NCBI GenBank assembly: GCA_000403255.2
Contig: KE159592.1
Coordinates: 257,674 to 321,673 of the forward strand
Reading direction: 5' to 3'
Source of the DNA: Lachnospiraceae bacterium 3-1
GTDB lineage: Bacteria; Bacillota; Clostridia; Lachnospirales; Lachnospiraceae
DNA length: 64,000 nt
The position numbers and the translations under genes were made by a program. Within the stretch, counting starts at the first letter, position 1; each line of letters starts with the position of its first letter. The notes under the pieces were generated by a model that was given only the letters and a program-made list of their open reading frames with translations, had not been told where the DNA came from and searched no databases. Shown here one piece after another: positions 53,401-61,943 of this stretch.

Positions 53401-53421
53401 TGCTTTACTCATTTCCGGCAT
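50413..53421 (-). CDS. Fe-S/FAD NAD(P)H oxidoreductase (GltD-like) with histone H1-like tail
   Basis: 1002 residues from the ATG at 53421, which has AAGGAAG 7 nt upstream and matches the usual start of homologues; the frame continues open upstream only because of a gene relic. Order: N-terminal domain (1-310) with cysteine cluster CSC and CNCNVNIC; ferredoxin motif CVACGKCVEYC (330-340); GltD/DPD-type domain CKAACP...CGRVCNRRCEIAC (397-448); FAD site IIGAGPAGLS (497-506); NAD(P) site VIGGGNVAIDCA (628-639); second ferredoxin CIGCGVCTTKC (882-892). Residues 927-1002 form a Lys/Ala/Arg-rich tail like histone H1. It likely moves electrons between NAD(P)H and a ferredoxin or partner enzyme. Confidence 0.88.
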   Translation of the reverse strand: MPEMSKAVLPPHMGDKVPSEKILKLGRKITDVAKHKIKGLTVADPEYWGLAEIVTEEMADIALTMKVRHHYKIEELWKMNDVKEEEKEHFQRVLDEMSYIGLLEYDYGNNYDHYGSIPGPSDRRYCLPMFVPGSAELFNMEEGPEGNKRLREHPALASFFERMTFIPLDGITHMVPPGGAGIGMHVIPVEKAISMENGTIDLEHISYWLKKYEGHIGVGQCSCRISRQILGEGCGDDEMNWCVAVGDFADYCRETGKGHDITYEEAMEIFRKAEDNGFVHQITNIDGENKIFGICNCNVNICNALRTSQLFNTPNMSRSAFTAKVEKEKCVACGKCVEYCPAGAVKLGQKLCKKDGTQVSYPKHELPDKFVWGKEKYDEEYRDNNRINCYETGTAPCKAACPAHIAVQGYIRKAKEGKYKEALALIKQDNPFPAICGRVCNRRCEIACTRGTIDQAVAIDDIKKFIAEQDLHEETRYIPPVVIASNRLTQWEEKIAIIGAGPAGLSCAYYLATKGYKPTVFEKHACPGGMMTYGIPSYKLEKDVIDAEIDVLRQLGVEIKCKVEVGKDITIEELRAEGYRAFYLAIGCQGGKIPEIPGNDAQGIDIAVNFLHHAIENQDQKMEGKVVVIGGGNVAIDCARTAYRFGGKEITMFCLESRETMPASEEEIQETLEENIVIENGWGPKEILKNSDGKIQGVVFQKCIAVFDEEGKFHPQYEEDNLKTVECDHVIFAIGQSIEWGNLLDGTKVEFWHGNYPAADALTYQTAEPDIFVGGDVYTGPKFVIDAIEAGKNAAVSLHRYVHPGTSMTIGRNRRDFHELDKEDIKVDGYDTIGRQEAGMEESIDYKHSFQDAHKTLTEEQVHLEASRCLSCGASVVDENKCIGCGVCTTKCEFDAIHLHRDHPECSKMVKSEDKFKEIGAYMAGRAAKTAFTKTPIVTRRVAETVKKSGNAAKKAAGTIQKAVETRRKKSGKGAGKHPAGSTRKAAGNTKRAARPRKKTEK

Positions 53422-53423
53422 AC

Positions 53424-53952
53424 TCTCGCTTCCTTTCTTATAAAAAATTCTTTTTTCTTCTTTTCGAAACTGACCAATCTGGGTAATGAGACTGCATACC
53501 CTGTTATGGCCTTCTACTGCCTTGTACAAAGCTTCCTCTGAAATATCAATGCCATAAACCTCATGCAATGGCTTTAAAATCTTGCTTTTACATTCAGAAA
53601 CATACAGGAACAATCCATCATCATCTGTTGTCATAGGAATCCCCATATACTGATAAAAGAAGTTCTCCTTGGGCATGGTCTTTAAAAGCTCCATATTCTC
53701 CACCGCACGATTCAGAATAGAACAGGCGTCCGGCGCTATTAAACCAGTCTAAAAACTGATAATCCCCTGCAATCGCCCGCTCCAATAAAGCTCTGCTGTA
53801 CTCATATAAAAAACTTGTCAGATAATAAGCTCCCATTTCCATAGTTCTACCACTGGATGCTCTAAGGCGAACTGTAAAAGTGCCTGGTAAATCCAAAAGG
53901 ACTTCTGGAATCAGACTGCATACATTTCATTTTCATACCTGTCCCCCAACAT
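53424..53952 (-). pseudogene. 2-hydroxyacyl-CoA dehydratase (HgdB/C-type) subunit, truncated and frameshifted
   Basis: Pieces in different frames read LLQFALEHPVVELW, then YLTSFLYEYSRALLERAIAG, then GLIAPDACSILNRAVENM, MTTDDDGLFLYV and ISEEALYKAVEGHNRVCSLI. This is the fold and order of a 2-hydroxyacyl-CoA dehydratase beta-type subunit, but only about 165 codons remain, with a stop and at least two frameshifts and no C-terminal half. Its last frame runs without a stop into the oxidoreductase gene, which would make gene callers predict a false 1096-residue fusion. Confidence 0.75.
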
Positions 53953-54026
53953 GGTAATTCCTATTCCTATTGTCTTACAAATTTTCTCTGTTGTAAATTG
54001 ACATAATTCCCAAAGTTACAACAAAC

Positions 54027-54268
54027 AAGCAGTGAATTTGTTTGAGTTTCCCCATTTTTTATAATAACCGATATGATAGAACCAAAAGGTCTTGCTGCCT
54101 TTGGCAGCATATACATCTTGCACATAAAAGCGTCTGAAAAGCTAGCTTTCCAGACGCTTTTATGTGCAAAGTGTTTCCATCACTTTGTGATGGAAACCTT
54201 TTGGTTCTATGAATTGTAAAATGGTAAACTCAAATGAATTTGTTATTGCAAAAACAAATTCACTGCTT
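54027..54268. repeat. MITE-like long imperfect palindrome
   Basis: About 240 bp whose ends are complementary: AAGCAGTGAATTTGTT on the left versus its complement near 54250-54268, ATAGAACCAAAAGGT (54076-54090) versus ACCTTTTGGTTCTAT (54196-54210), and a central 19-bp stem TTGCACATAAAAGCGTCTG with CAGACGCTTTTATGTGCAA. It carries no gene and separates two decayed genes. Confidence 0.7.
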
Positions 54269-54273
54269 TACTG

Positions 54274-54384
54274 CTTGTGTTATTAGGTTACTACGGTTAT
54301 GCCAGTACAGGCATTCTCTTTGCAATGATAGCCTTGACTTCTTCCACGCTTTTTTTGTTGCCAATGTTATCTAATCAATCGTAA
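54274..54384 (+). pseudogene. Short relic of a membrane transporter
   Basis: A forward frame reads LLGYYGYASTGILFAMIALT and then a hydrophobic SSTLFLLPML before a stop: one or two membrane spans with no start or remainder. It looks like a scrap of a major-facilitator or GPH-type transporter; the family is uncertain. Confidence 0.35.
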
Positions 54385-54442
54385 AATTATTCTCATACAT
54401 ATTTATGATGACATCTACGCCATTCTATCTGGTTTATTTCCG

Positions 54443-54483
54443 CGAGCAATGAGCCAAGCAGCCGCGCTCGCGCGGATATTTGA
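54443..54483. repeat. Dispersed hairpin repeat, copy 2
   Basis: Begins GCGAGCAATGAGCCAAGCAG and ends GATATTTGAC; similar in sequence and orientation to 17966-18006. GCGAGC and GCTCGC parts can pair. It lies 30 nt past the stop of the decayed symporter gene. Confidence 0.6.
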
Positions 54484-54512
54484 CTACAATAATTTTAAAA
54501 TGTTTTTCGAAT

Positions 54513-55562
54513 TTACTCCACATCCAGCATGTCAAGGTCCCCCGCCAGTTCTGTCAACTCTGCCTCCAGACAAAACAAATCTACTGCTGTAGCAAAAAAA
54601 TCCAGTATCACATTTATGGCAACTGCAATCACAATGGCCTGGGCAGGGATTTCAAGCTGTAAAAGCAGAATCGTATAGCAGGCAAGAGCGCCTCCGGGAA
54701 TGGGCGGGGTAGTCACGGCCAGTACTACCGCAATAATCAGCGCTGTAATTAGCCATACCGGAGATATCTTCACACCATAAATCTCCGCCATACAGATTCC
54801 CATTACAAAATATAAAATAGAAAATCCTGGCATGAATACCACCTGACCAAGAGGAACACCGATATTTACAATTTTTTTATCAATCCCCAGCTTTTCCTCG
54901 CACACTTTCCTGTTCTCCAAAAATGCGGCAGCAGAAGAAGCTGTTGTCAGACCAATCAAAAAAACTGGAAAAACTTTTTTCAGGAAGACTGCCAAAAATG
55001 AAAACGGGGACAAAAGCGCTGATATTTTCCATGATTAGTAATACAATGACATTTGCCTGTTCTAAAAATAGCGAAACAATCCCAACCTTGTTCCCAAGAA
55101 TCAGCATTGCCATCCCTGCAAGGACTGCAAGAAAAATAATCTGTAAAGGATTCCCCTCCAAAAAAGGAGTAAAAAAATTGTCTGGTACAATTCCAAGAAT
55201 CATTTCCTCTGAAAGAAAATTAACAGTTTTTTCCGGCAGAAAACTGCTTACCATACCGCAAAAAAGAGCCAGCGCCACTGCTGCCAGCAGTGATACTGCA
55301 GGAGATATTTTTTTCTTTTTTAATGTAAAGGTAAGGTAATTCACTCCGTTTTTGAACTGCATAGACGGTTTATCCCCTTTCTGCACTGAAATTGAAAAGT
55401 CCCCTTTGTGCCAAAAGCATTCTGATAGTTCAGCAGTATCTCTTCCACAGCCAGTCGTGTGCGGAGAATGTCTCTTTTTTCCCCATTGGCGCGTTCACAA
55501 AATGTCTCTACTTGATGACACGCCACATCTATATCATGATTTGTCAGGTTGTAATCCTGCAT
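54513..55562 (-). pseudogene. Dicarboxylate/glutamate symporter with N-terminal GHKL-like domain, decayed paralogue
   Basis: A broken tandem copy of the gene at 56071-57657. The N-domain piece (55341-55562) has RLAVEEILLNYQNAFG, then a deletion and frame change; 54880-55386 has FKNGVNYLTFTLKKKK, SSFLPEKTVNFL and NFFTPFLEGNPLQIIF but lacks ~100 codons of the first transporter half; 54513-55013 has GLTTASSAAAF, VPLGQVVFMPG and TPPIPGGALACYT but is again frameshifted with a ~45-codon gap. At least three deletions, no chance of function. The N-box asparagine (EEILLN) is still present here though lost in the intact paralogue. Confidence 0.88.
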
Positions 55563-55563
55563 T

Positions 55564-56028
55564 TTAAACTCCTAAAAGATTAAATCCGTTCATGCGGTAC
55601 TGTTTAATCTTGTCTTTCATTTCTTCTGTTCTTCTCTTATTGATATCCTGCTTTTCATAAATATCGTCCAGCAGTAGATCAATATTTTTCTGCATCAGCA
55701 TATTGGTATGTACCATATTCTGCATGATATCAATTGCATTTCCGGGATTTCTTCTGATAAACTCTTCCAGAGAATCCTTTGTAATGCGCATCAGACACAC
55801 ATCCCCATAGGCAACAACCGTATAAATACTTGGCTGGCTGGAAAACACATTGGTTTCGCCGAAACACTTGGACTTGGAATAAATCCCAATCAAGTGTTCC
55901 TCCTTTTCCCCATACCTGATATAAACTGCTACAGAACCGGATATAATTTTGTACATTTCCTCATATGTTCCGCCTTCTTTCAAAATAATATCGTCCGCAT
56001 GAAATTTCAGCATTGATGCATTTTCCAT
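55564..56028 (-). CDS. Stand-alone cyclic-nucleotide-binding domain protein
   Basis: 154 residues, AGGGAG upstream. Residues 1-115 form a Crp/PKA-type cNMP-binding beta-roll (FHADDIILKEGGTYEEMYKIISGSVAVY, then SKCFGETNVFSSQPSIYTVVAYGDVCLMRI). The phosphate-binding cassette region FGETNVFSSQPSIYTV keeps Gly-Glu but has no typical Arg before the Ala/Val, so ligand binding is uncertain. There is no DNA-binding domain; the C-terminus (116-154) is a charged helix. It lies 42 nt after the GHKL-symporter gene, and probably acts as a regulatory subunit of the neighbouring transporters. Confidence 0.82.
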   Translation of the reverse strand: MENASMLKFHADDIILKEGGTYEEMYKIISGSVAVYIRYGEKEEHLIGIYSKSKCFGETNVFSSQPSIYTVVAYGDVCLMRITKDSLEEFIRRNPGNAIDIMQNMVHTNMLMQKNIDLLLDDIYEKQDINKRRTEEMKDKIKQYRMNGFNLLGV

Positions 56029-56070
56029 TTTTTTCTCCCTTTCTTCTGCTGACAGTTTGGGTTCTTTCAG

Positions 56071-57657
56071 CTATTTCATACATTTTTCTTCTCTTAGTTT
56101 TCTCACATCCAGCATATCAAGACCAGCAGCCAGTTCCACAAGTTCCGCCTGCAGACAGAACAAGTTCACCGCTGTAGTAATAAATTCCAGTATTACATTG
56201 AGGGCAATTGTGACCGTTACAGCCTCCATGGGAATCTTAAGCTGGACAAACAAAATCGTATAACAGGTCAGCGCACCGCCGGGAATAGGAGGCGCCGCCA
56301 CCGCAAGCACAATAGCAATGAGACCGGCCGTAGCCAGCCACGCCGGAGAAACCGTCACGCCATAGATTTCAGCCATACAAAATCCCACCGTTAGAAACAT
56401 AACGGAAACCCCCGGCATAAAAATAACCTGCCCTAAAGGAATACCAAAATTAACGATCCTTCTGTCAATCCCAAGGTCTTTTTCACAGCATTCCATATTC
56501 ACCCCAAATGCGGCTGAAGAAGATGCCGTGGTTAATGCAATCAGAAAAGTGGGCATCATCTTTTTCAGCAATGCCAAAAGCTGCACCTTCCTCCTTGTGC
56601 ATACTAGCACAAGATACACTGCCAGAAGAATGGCATCTCCCATAAGCATTACCAGAACCACCTTATATACAGGAAGGAATACCAAAAAGCTGTTACCCAG
56701 TATCATACTTAAAATACTGCCAAACACAAACACGGGAACAAAAGAACTGACTGTCTCCATAATAAGCTGTATAATATAATTGGACTGTTCCACAAAGGCC
56801 GCGGCAATCGTAGCTTTGTTTCCCAGAATCAGCATTGCGATTCCGATTAAAACTGCCACAAAAATAATCTGCATAGGATTCCCTTCTGTAAAGGGCGTAA
56901 AAAAGTTGCCCGGTACAATATCCAGAACCATTTGAAACAATTCAGAAAAATCAAACTTCCCACCGTCTCCGGTTTTAAGAGAAAAAAACGACATGGTCAC
57001 CACACATACGGGCAGTGTCAGAAGAATCGTCATCAGCATAAAGCGTCCAATCATCCTCTTTCCGATTCTGCCCATAGCCGCCATATCCCCAATACTGTAT
57101 ATTCCCCATACAATTGAAAGAAATACCATAGGACCTGCAATGGCTGATAAAAGTCCCATAAAACGATTAAATACCGGGCTGATAATCTCATTTGCAAGAA
57201 AAGTCCTGACACTCTCTGGCAGGAAACTACACACACCGCCGCACAAAAAAGCCAGTATTACGGACAGCGCCAGTGAAGCCATCTGAGAACGTTTCTTCTT
57301 TTTGGGAGTAAATAAAATAAGATTCTCTCCATTTTTGTACTGCCACGCGGGTGCAACCCCCATATTGGCAAGCAGTCCCCGCAGTACCTGGCTCTGTTCT
57401 TCCTCCCCTGTATCAAAGGGATCAAACCTTTCCCCTGGCAGGAAAAGTTCCAGACGGATACTATTAAGACGTTTGATATATTTTTGTGCAAATGCTGCCT
57501 CCACACCGAAAGCTTCCTGGTACTTTAGCAGCGTTTCCTCCACTGCAAGCCGGATTTGGATAATATTTCTGGCATCAACCCCCCATTCTCCAAGCGTCTT
57601 TTCTGCAAGACTGCTTGTCTGCGCAATGTTTTCATTATTTAATTTCATCTTTTCCAT
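56071..57657 (-). CDS. Dicarboxylate/amino acid:cation symporter (SDF/DAACS) with N-terminal RsbW/GHKL-like domain
   Basis: 528 residues. Residues 1-117 resemble an anti-sigma-factor-type ATPase domain (HATPase_c_2): helix RLAVEETLLKYQEAFG (36-51, N-box with Asn replaced by Lys), then LPGERFDPF (73-81) in place of the DxGxGFDP ATP-lid motif. Residues 125-515 are a complete SDF symporter with TTASSSAAF (serine-rich hairpin), VPLGQ-type GIPLGQVIFMPG, and PPIPGGALTCYT, which bind substrate and Na+. It should import glutamate, aspartate or a dicarboxylate. The domain fusion is unusual. It sits 21 nt behind the ABC ATPase gene, which carries a similar domain. Confidence 0.85.
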   Translation of the reverse strand: MEKMKLNNENIAQTSSLAEKTLGEWGVDARNIIQIRLAVEETLLKYQEAFGVEAAFAQKYIKRLNSIRLELFLPGERFDPFDTGEEEQSQVLRGLLANMGVAPAWQYKNGENLILFTPKKKKRSQMASLALSVILAFLCGGVCSFLPESVRTFLANEIISPVFNRFMGLLSAIAGPMVFLSIVWGIYSIGDMAAMGRIGKRMIGRFMLMTILLTLPVCVVTMSFFSLKTGDGGKFDFSELFQMVLDIVPGNFFTPFTEGNPMQIIFVAVLIGIAMLILGNKATIAAAFVEQSNYIIQLIMETVSSFVPVFVFGSILSMILGNSFLVFLPVYKVVLVMLMGDAILLAVYLVLVCTRRKVQLLALLKKMMPTFLIALTTASSSAAFGVNMECCEKDLGIDRRIVNFGIPLGQVIFMPGVSVMFLTVGFCMAEIYGVTVSPAWLATAGLIAIVLAVAAPPIPGGALTCYTILFVQLKIPMEAVTVTIALNVILEFITTAVNLFCLQAELVELAAGLDMLDVRKLREEKCMK

Positions 57658-57678
57658 ATTTTTTCTCTTATTTTTTAT

Positions 57679-58776
57679 CTAAATACTTATAATAAATTGA
57701 TTCATTCCATCCACAAACTTATGCTCCATCTCTTTGGACATTCCTTTTATCATCCTGCCAGACAAATCTTCTTCGTCCCCAAAAGGATGAAAGGAAGGTC
57801 CATAATAGGAAAACCGCATCTGCGCCAGATTTTCCCTTTCGCTGTATTCCACATCCAGAGAAAGCTCCCTTTCCCCCGCTTCTCCTGCCGCAGGCAGAAG
57901 TTTTTGCATCAGCGCTTCCTCCACAACAAGCTGCATGGCGTAAATCTGTCTCTGTGAAAACTGCTGCTTACGTCCGAACTCCTCAAGACGTGTCATAAAG
58001 GCCGGAAAATCAAAGTCACGTGAAATTTTTTCCACATGGAGCACCTTAAGCTGCCGGATAAATATCCGGGTTCTCTCCCTCTTTGGATGCTCAAAAATTT
58101 GTTCCGGCGTTCCGTCCTCATAGATTTCGCCCTGATCCATATAAAATATCCTGGTGGATACATCCCGGGCAAACTTCATTTCATGGGTCACGATCATCAT
58201 GGTCATTCCCTGCTCTGCCAGCCCACGGATAACAGAAAGAACTTCCCCCACCATAGTGGGATCCAGGGCGGAAGTCGGTTCGTCAAAAAGAATAATTTCT
58301 GGCTCCATGGCCACCGTCCTTGCAATAGCCGCACGCTGCTTCTGTCCCCCTGAAAGTTCATCTGGATAAGAAAAAGCCTTGTCTGCAAGCCCTATGTTAC
58401 GCAGCAGTTCCATCCCTCTATCATAAGCCTCCTGTCGGCTTCTTCCAAGAAGATCCACCTGCCCCATCATGATATTTTCTATAATGGTCTTGTGTGCAAA
58501 CAGGTTGAAGGACTGAAATACCATTCCCATCTTCTGCCTCACCAGATTTACCTTACATTTCTTGTCCGTTGTTACCACACCGTCTACCACAATCTCGCCT
58601 TTTGTAGGTGTCTCCAGAAGATTAATACATCGAAGCAGGGTTGACTTTCCTGTGCCTGACGGACCTATAATGGAAATCACCTCTCCTTTTTTAATCTCCA
58701 CGCTTACATCCTTCAAAGGGGTTACGTTTAAATATTCCTTACACAGATGCCGAATCGATATTATGCTCGTGTTCAT
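57679..58776 (-). CDS. Polar amino-acid ABC transporter ATPase with C-terminal RsbW/GHKL-like domain
   Basis: 365 residues from the ATG at 58776; an ATG at 58821 overlapping the permease stop is possible. Residues 1-245 are a GlnQ-type ATPase: Walker [10 protein letters not shown] (38-46), LSGGQ (141-145), Walker B ILFDEP (162-167), switch His in VTHEM. Residues 250-365 are an extension not found in GlnQ: helix [14 protein letters not shown] (282-295) and [19 protein letters not shown] (about 324-342), patterned like the N-box and GxGFDP/lid region of anti-sigma kinases. The N-box Asn is Gln. It energises the upstream SBP-permease protein. Confidence 0.87.
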   Translation of the reverse strand: MNTSIISIRHLCKEYLNVTPLKDVSVEIKKGEVISIIGPSGTGKSTLLRCINLLETPTKGEIVVDGVVTTDKKCKVNLVRQKMGMVFQSFNLFAHKTIIENIMMGQVDLLGRSRQEAYDRGMELLRNIGLADKAFSYPDELSGGQKQRAAIARTVAMEPEIILFDEPTSALDPTMVGEVLSVIRGLAEQGMTMMIVTHEMKFARDVSTRIFYMDQGEIYEDGTPEQIFEHPKRERTRIFIRQLKVLHVEKISRDFDFPAFMTRLEEFGRKQQFSQRQIYAMQLVVEEALMQKLLPAAGEAGERELSLDVEYSERENLAQMRFSYYGPSFHPFGDEEDLSGRMIKGMSKEMEHKFVDGMNQFIISI

Positions 58777-58820
58777 ACTTCCCCCGGCGCAAAGGCCCCG
58801 GGTTTCATGCTTTTCTGTCA

Positions 58821-61073
58821 TCACATGCACACCCCCTTTAAGCTGCGTTTCTTTCGCTTCGGTGCAACTTTCCTCTCTGCAAATGAGAGAGCTGCCGTCA
58901 TCATATTGGCAACAATAAAATAAATTACTGCTGTCATTATCAGTGGAAAGAACGCCTCCATGGTACGTGAGCGTATAATGTCGGATACCTTTGTCAGATC
59001 CTGTACAGCAATATATCCTACTACTGAAGTCATTTTTACCATGGAAATAAATTCGCCTTTCAACACAGGAATAAAATTTCTGGCCGCCTGAGGCAATACA
59101 ATCTTAAAAAATGTCTGACCTTTCGTATAGCCCATAGCAAGGGCTGCCTCGCTTTGCCCCTTATCCACAGTTTCTATTCCTGTCCGCATCATCTCTGATG
59201 AATAGGCCGCAAAATTAATGGAAAATCCAATAACTGCAACCAGAATTTCAGAAATATCCACCGAACCAAAAATTCCATAATACAAAATCATCAGAAAGAC
59301 TACGATAGGGGTTCCCTGAATCACGCGAACAAAGACCGCCCCCATCCACTGAGTTGGCTTACAACTGATCCGGCGCAGCATACATATCCCAAAGCCAAGG
59401 CACAGACCAAAAAATCCTGAAAAGACAGAAATCAGTATGGTGACGCCAAGCCCCCGCAAAATCAGCCGCCAGCGCCCCTCCACTACAAAAGTGCTTTGGA
59501 AGCTGTCCTCAAGATTTGCCCAGAAACCTTTTTCCTGCAATTCTCCATCCAAATCACGCACCAAAAGTACCATAGCTGAGTCATAATGAGTATCTGCAAA
59601 GTCTACCCGCTTCGCTCTTTCTTCCGTGATGGAAAGGCTTCCACTGACCACATCCGCCTTGCCGCTTTCAAGGGCTGTTATCAGCGAAGCAAATTCACAT
59701 GTTGTCATCTCCACCTTCATATCCAGTTCACGTGCAATCAGAAGCAGCAGATCTATCTCAAGCCCTAAAGGTTCGCCGCTGCTTCCAAGATAAGTCATAG
59801 GCTCATGGGCGCCATCATAGAAGTACCGGATGGTTCCCTTATCCCCCGGCCAGTCCTGCTCCATTAATGCCTTTATGCTCTCATCCGCCCCAAGCCATTT
59901 TTCCTTTAAGGATGCGATTGTTCCGTCCTCTTTAAACTTTGCAATAACTTCATTAAACTGCTCTCGCAGAGGACTTCCCTTGGGAAGAGCATATCCATAT
60001 TTATCCCGCACGACAGGTTCTTCAAAAATTTTCAGACCTTCATTTTTTGCTGCTGCAAGCTGTGCCAGCGGTTCATCCAACGCCCCCGCATCCACACGAT
60101 CTGCCATAAGAGCCGCAACAATATCGGGAACAGAATTGTAGTAAGAAAAGTCTTTTGCATCCGCAATTACTTCCTGTAAAAGTTTATCGTAAACCCCTCC
60201 GCTTAATGCTGCAAACCTTGCTCCGGCAAAATCCGAAAGTGTCTCGTATTTTTTCTCCGTGCTGTCTTTCTGTTTTGACCTTACCATAACGGCAGTCACC
60301 GAAGGATAAACACAATCGGAAAATTCAATATTCTTACGCCTTTCCTCGGTGGCATTTAAATTCGCCATAATACAATCAATGTCGCCGGCCTGGGCCGCGG
60401 CAATAATTCCGTCATAGTCGTAAATTTTAATTTCCACTTCCGCATTTAGCCACGCTCCAAAACGGTAAATCAGCTCCACATCATATCCGGTAAGAGTCGT
60501 CCCCTCATAGTAGCTGAAAGGCTGAACCATCCCTGTGGTTCCCACCTTAAGCTTACAGTCCGGCATCTGTGGCGCCTGTATTTTTGGCATGGTTCCCTCC
60601 GCCCTGCTTACCCAGCGGTCATACATATCATCCAGCGTTCCCTCGGCTCTTGCTTCCGACAGAAACTGGTTCACTTTATCCTTTAAATTGTCAACCTGGC
60701 TTTTGGGTGAAATTCCCACAGCCACATCCATGCTTTCTCCCAGGTTTTCCTCTAAAATCTCCACATTCTCAAGTCCACTGGCAATAGCAAATTCCATCAT
60801 TACCCGGTCATAAACAAACCCGTCCAGTTTTCCCTGGGAAATGGCGAGATACCCCGAAGAGTTGCCGGAAAATGTTTTACGCTTCGCCTCTGGCAGATAT
60901 TTTTCCGCCATATACATGCCTGCCCCGCCTTCTGGAACACCAATCGTATAGGCCGGATTGTTGAGCTGTTCGATCAAAGTGATTTTTTCATTTTCTTTCC
61001 TTCCACATCCCCCAAGGCAAAGTATCCCTGAAAGAACAAGTGTTAAAAGCGCCATTCTTTTTTGTGAAACCAT
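58821..61073 (-). CDS. Amino-acid ABC transporter: solute-binding lobes fused to permease
   Basis: 750 residues. Lipoprotein signal with LCLGGC (Cys23). Residues 40-160 look like the second lobe of a solute-binding protein; 174-395 are a complete binding protein ([44 protein letters not shown]); 413-508 are the first lobe of another ([35 protein letters not shown]). A His/Glu-type permease follows (535-740) with [22 protein letters not shown] as ATPase-docking loop. The order lobe 2 - full protein - lobe 1 - permease is a repeat array in shifted register. It imports polar amino acids with the next gene's ATPase. Confidence 0.88.
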   Translation of the reverse strand: MVSQKRMALLTLVLSGILCLGGCGRKENEKITLIEQLNNPAYTIGVPEGGAGMYMAEKYLPEAKRKTFSGNSSGYLAISQGKLDGFVYDRVMMEFAIASGLENVEILEENLGESMDVAVGISPKSQVDNLKDKVNQFLSEARAEGTLDDMYDRWVSRAEGTMPKIQAPQMPDCKLKVGTTGMVQPFSYYEGTTLTGYDVELIYRFGAWLNAEVEIKIYDYDGIIAAAQAGDIDCIMANLNATEERRKNIEFSDCVYPSVTAVMVRSKQKDSTEKKYETLSDFAGARFAALSGGVYDKLLQEVIADAKDFSYYNSVPDIVAALMADRVDAGALDEPLAQLAAAKNEGLKIFEEPVVRDKYGYALPKGSPLREQFNEVIAKFKEDGTIASLKEKWLGADESIKALMEQDWPGDKGTIRYFYDGAHEPMTYLGSSGEPLGLEIDLLLLIARELDMKVEMTTCEFASLITALESGKADVVSGSLSITEERAKRVDFADTHYDSAMVLLVRDLDGELQEKGFWANLEDSFQSTFVVEGRWRLILRGLGVTILISVFSGFFGLCLGFGICMLRRISCKPTQWMGAVFVRVIQGTPIVVFLMILYYGIFGSVDISEILVAVIGFSINFAAYSSEMMRTGIETVDKGQSEAALAMGYTKGQTFFKIVLPQAARNFIPVLKGEFISMVKMTSVVGYIAVQDLTKVSDIIRSRTMEAFFPLIMTAVIYFIVANMMTAALSFAERKVAPKRKKRSLKGVCM

Positions 61074-61079
61074 TTTTCC

Positions 61080-61283
61080 TCACCTTTCATCTGACAGAAT
61101 CCCTCTGTCCCGGCACAGAGCTTCTATACTCCTGTCATATGTAGCTTCCGCCTGGGCGGAAAAAAAGCACCCGGGCACTCCCTCGTTATTATCCCGGTGA
61201 TGAGCCACACAGGCACAGCACTTCCCATGTCTCGGACAGTCATAAGTGCATGGGCATGGTCTTTTGTTGTCACAATCTGCCAT
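61080..61283 (-). CDS. DUF6485 cysteine-rich small protein
   Basis: 67 residues from the ATG at 61283 with AAGGAG upstream. The family pattern is CPCTYDCPRHGKCCACVAHHR, then VPGCFFS: seven cysteines and two histidines that probably bind metal. The function is unknown; it is frequent in gut Clostridia. It is the first gene of the amino-acid uptake run, 7 nt before the SBP-permease gene, so it is co-transcribed with it. Confidence 0.85.
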   Translation of the reverse strand: MADCDNKRPCPCTYDCPRHGKCCACVAHHRDNNEGVPGCFFSAQAEATYDRSIEALCRDRGILSDER

Positions 61284-61490
61284 ATTCATTCTCCTTTCGA
61301 CTATCATTTAAAAAAATATTATTGGATTTTCTCCATTCACTACTTACGCTATTATAGCAGATAAGAAATTTGCTTAGGTGGGTATGGGATGATTTGTATT
61401 TTTTCTGGTATAATTTGTTATAAGGGGCTGTCGCACTAATATAGTTACTTGTTCAAAAGGTCTTGCCGCTTATATATTAAGAAGAATCTT

Positions 61491-61604
61491 TCATATATTT
61501 TTTTCATCCCAGTATTCATAGGAGATATCATCCATACTGTAGCAGGGCAAAGTAATGGTTCGCAGAACAAAAGTATCTAAAAACACTTTTCTAAAATCTG
61601 TCAT
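61491..61604 (-). CDS. Tiny unrecognised open frame (37 residues)
   Basis: Begins MTDFRKVFLDTFVLRTITLP and contains YSMDDISYEYWDE before the stop, with GGAG 10 nt before the ATG. It overlaps the end of the fragment upstream (ATG inside GGTTTCGATGACAG). No family recognised; it may be a real small protein left from an accessory element, or a relic. Confidence 0.4.
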   Translation of the reverse strand: MTDFRKVFLDTFVLRTITLPCYSMDDISYEYWDEKNI

Positions 61605-61750
61605 CGAAACCCATCTCCTTTATATATTCGTCTATCTCTTCTGCAGTTTTTCCAATCGGAATAACGAAAACATCTGAATCTATGAAACATCTTCTTTTTT
61701 CTGACCTTGCTTCATCTATAGGAGGGAACGATAATGGAAAAACTGACTTG
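61591..61750 (-). pseudogene. C-terminal scrap of an unrecognised protein
   Basis: An open frame without start reads PIDEARSEKRRCFIDSDVFV, then IPIGKTAEEIDEYIKEMGF, before a stop. It looks like the C-terminal end of a larger nucleotide-binding or sensor protein. Its upstream part is cut off where the forward HD-domain relic begins, so two fragments from different genes meet here. Confidence 0.4.
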
Positions 61751-61777
61751 ATTAGATAAGAAGGAGGAACTAATTTT

Positions 61778-61894
61778 ATGTTACCGACAAGAGAACGGGC
61801 TGAAGAACTTTTAATAGAAGCAGAAAAATGTAATCCAGGAACATGGGGATTTCCTTATTGTATGAGATACAAAAAAATGCTGGAAACCACTTAA
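61778..61894 (+). pseudogene. N-terminal fragment of an HD-domain phosphohydrolase
   Basis: A strong AGGAGG site and ATG open a 38-codon frame, MLPTRERAEELLIEAEKCNP, that is the usual start of small HD-domain hydrolases (which continue GPWGNHS, then the metal-binding His). Here it breaks after GTWG into unrelated residues and stops before any catalytic His-Asp. A terminator follows at once, so the middle of the gene was deleted. Confidence 0.6.
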
Positions 61895-61916
61895 ATCTAA
61901 GGTTTCCAGCATTTTA
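61874..61916 (+). terminator. Terminator of the HD-domain relic
   Basis: ATGCTGGAAACC pairs with GGTTTCCAGCAT and is followed by TTTTAT. Its left arm lies inside the last codons of the relic. Confidence 0.8.
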
Positions 61917-61943
61917 TCGGGTTGGGCTGTTATAAACAGTCAA

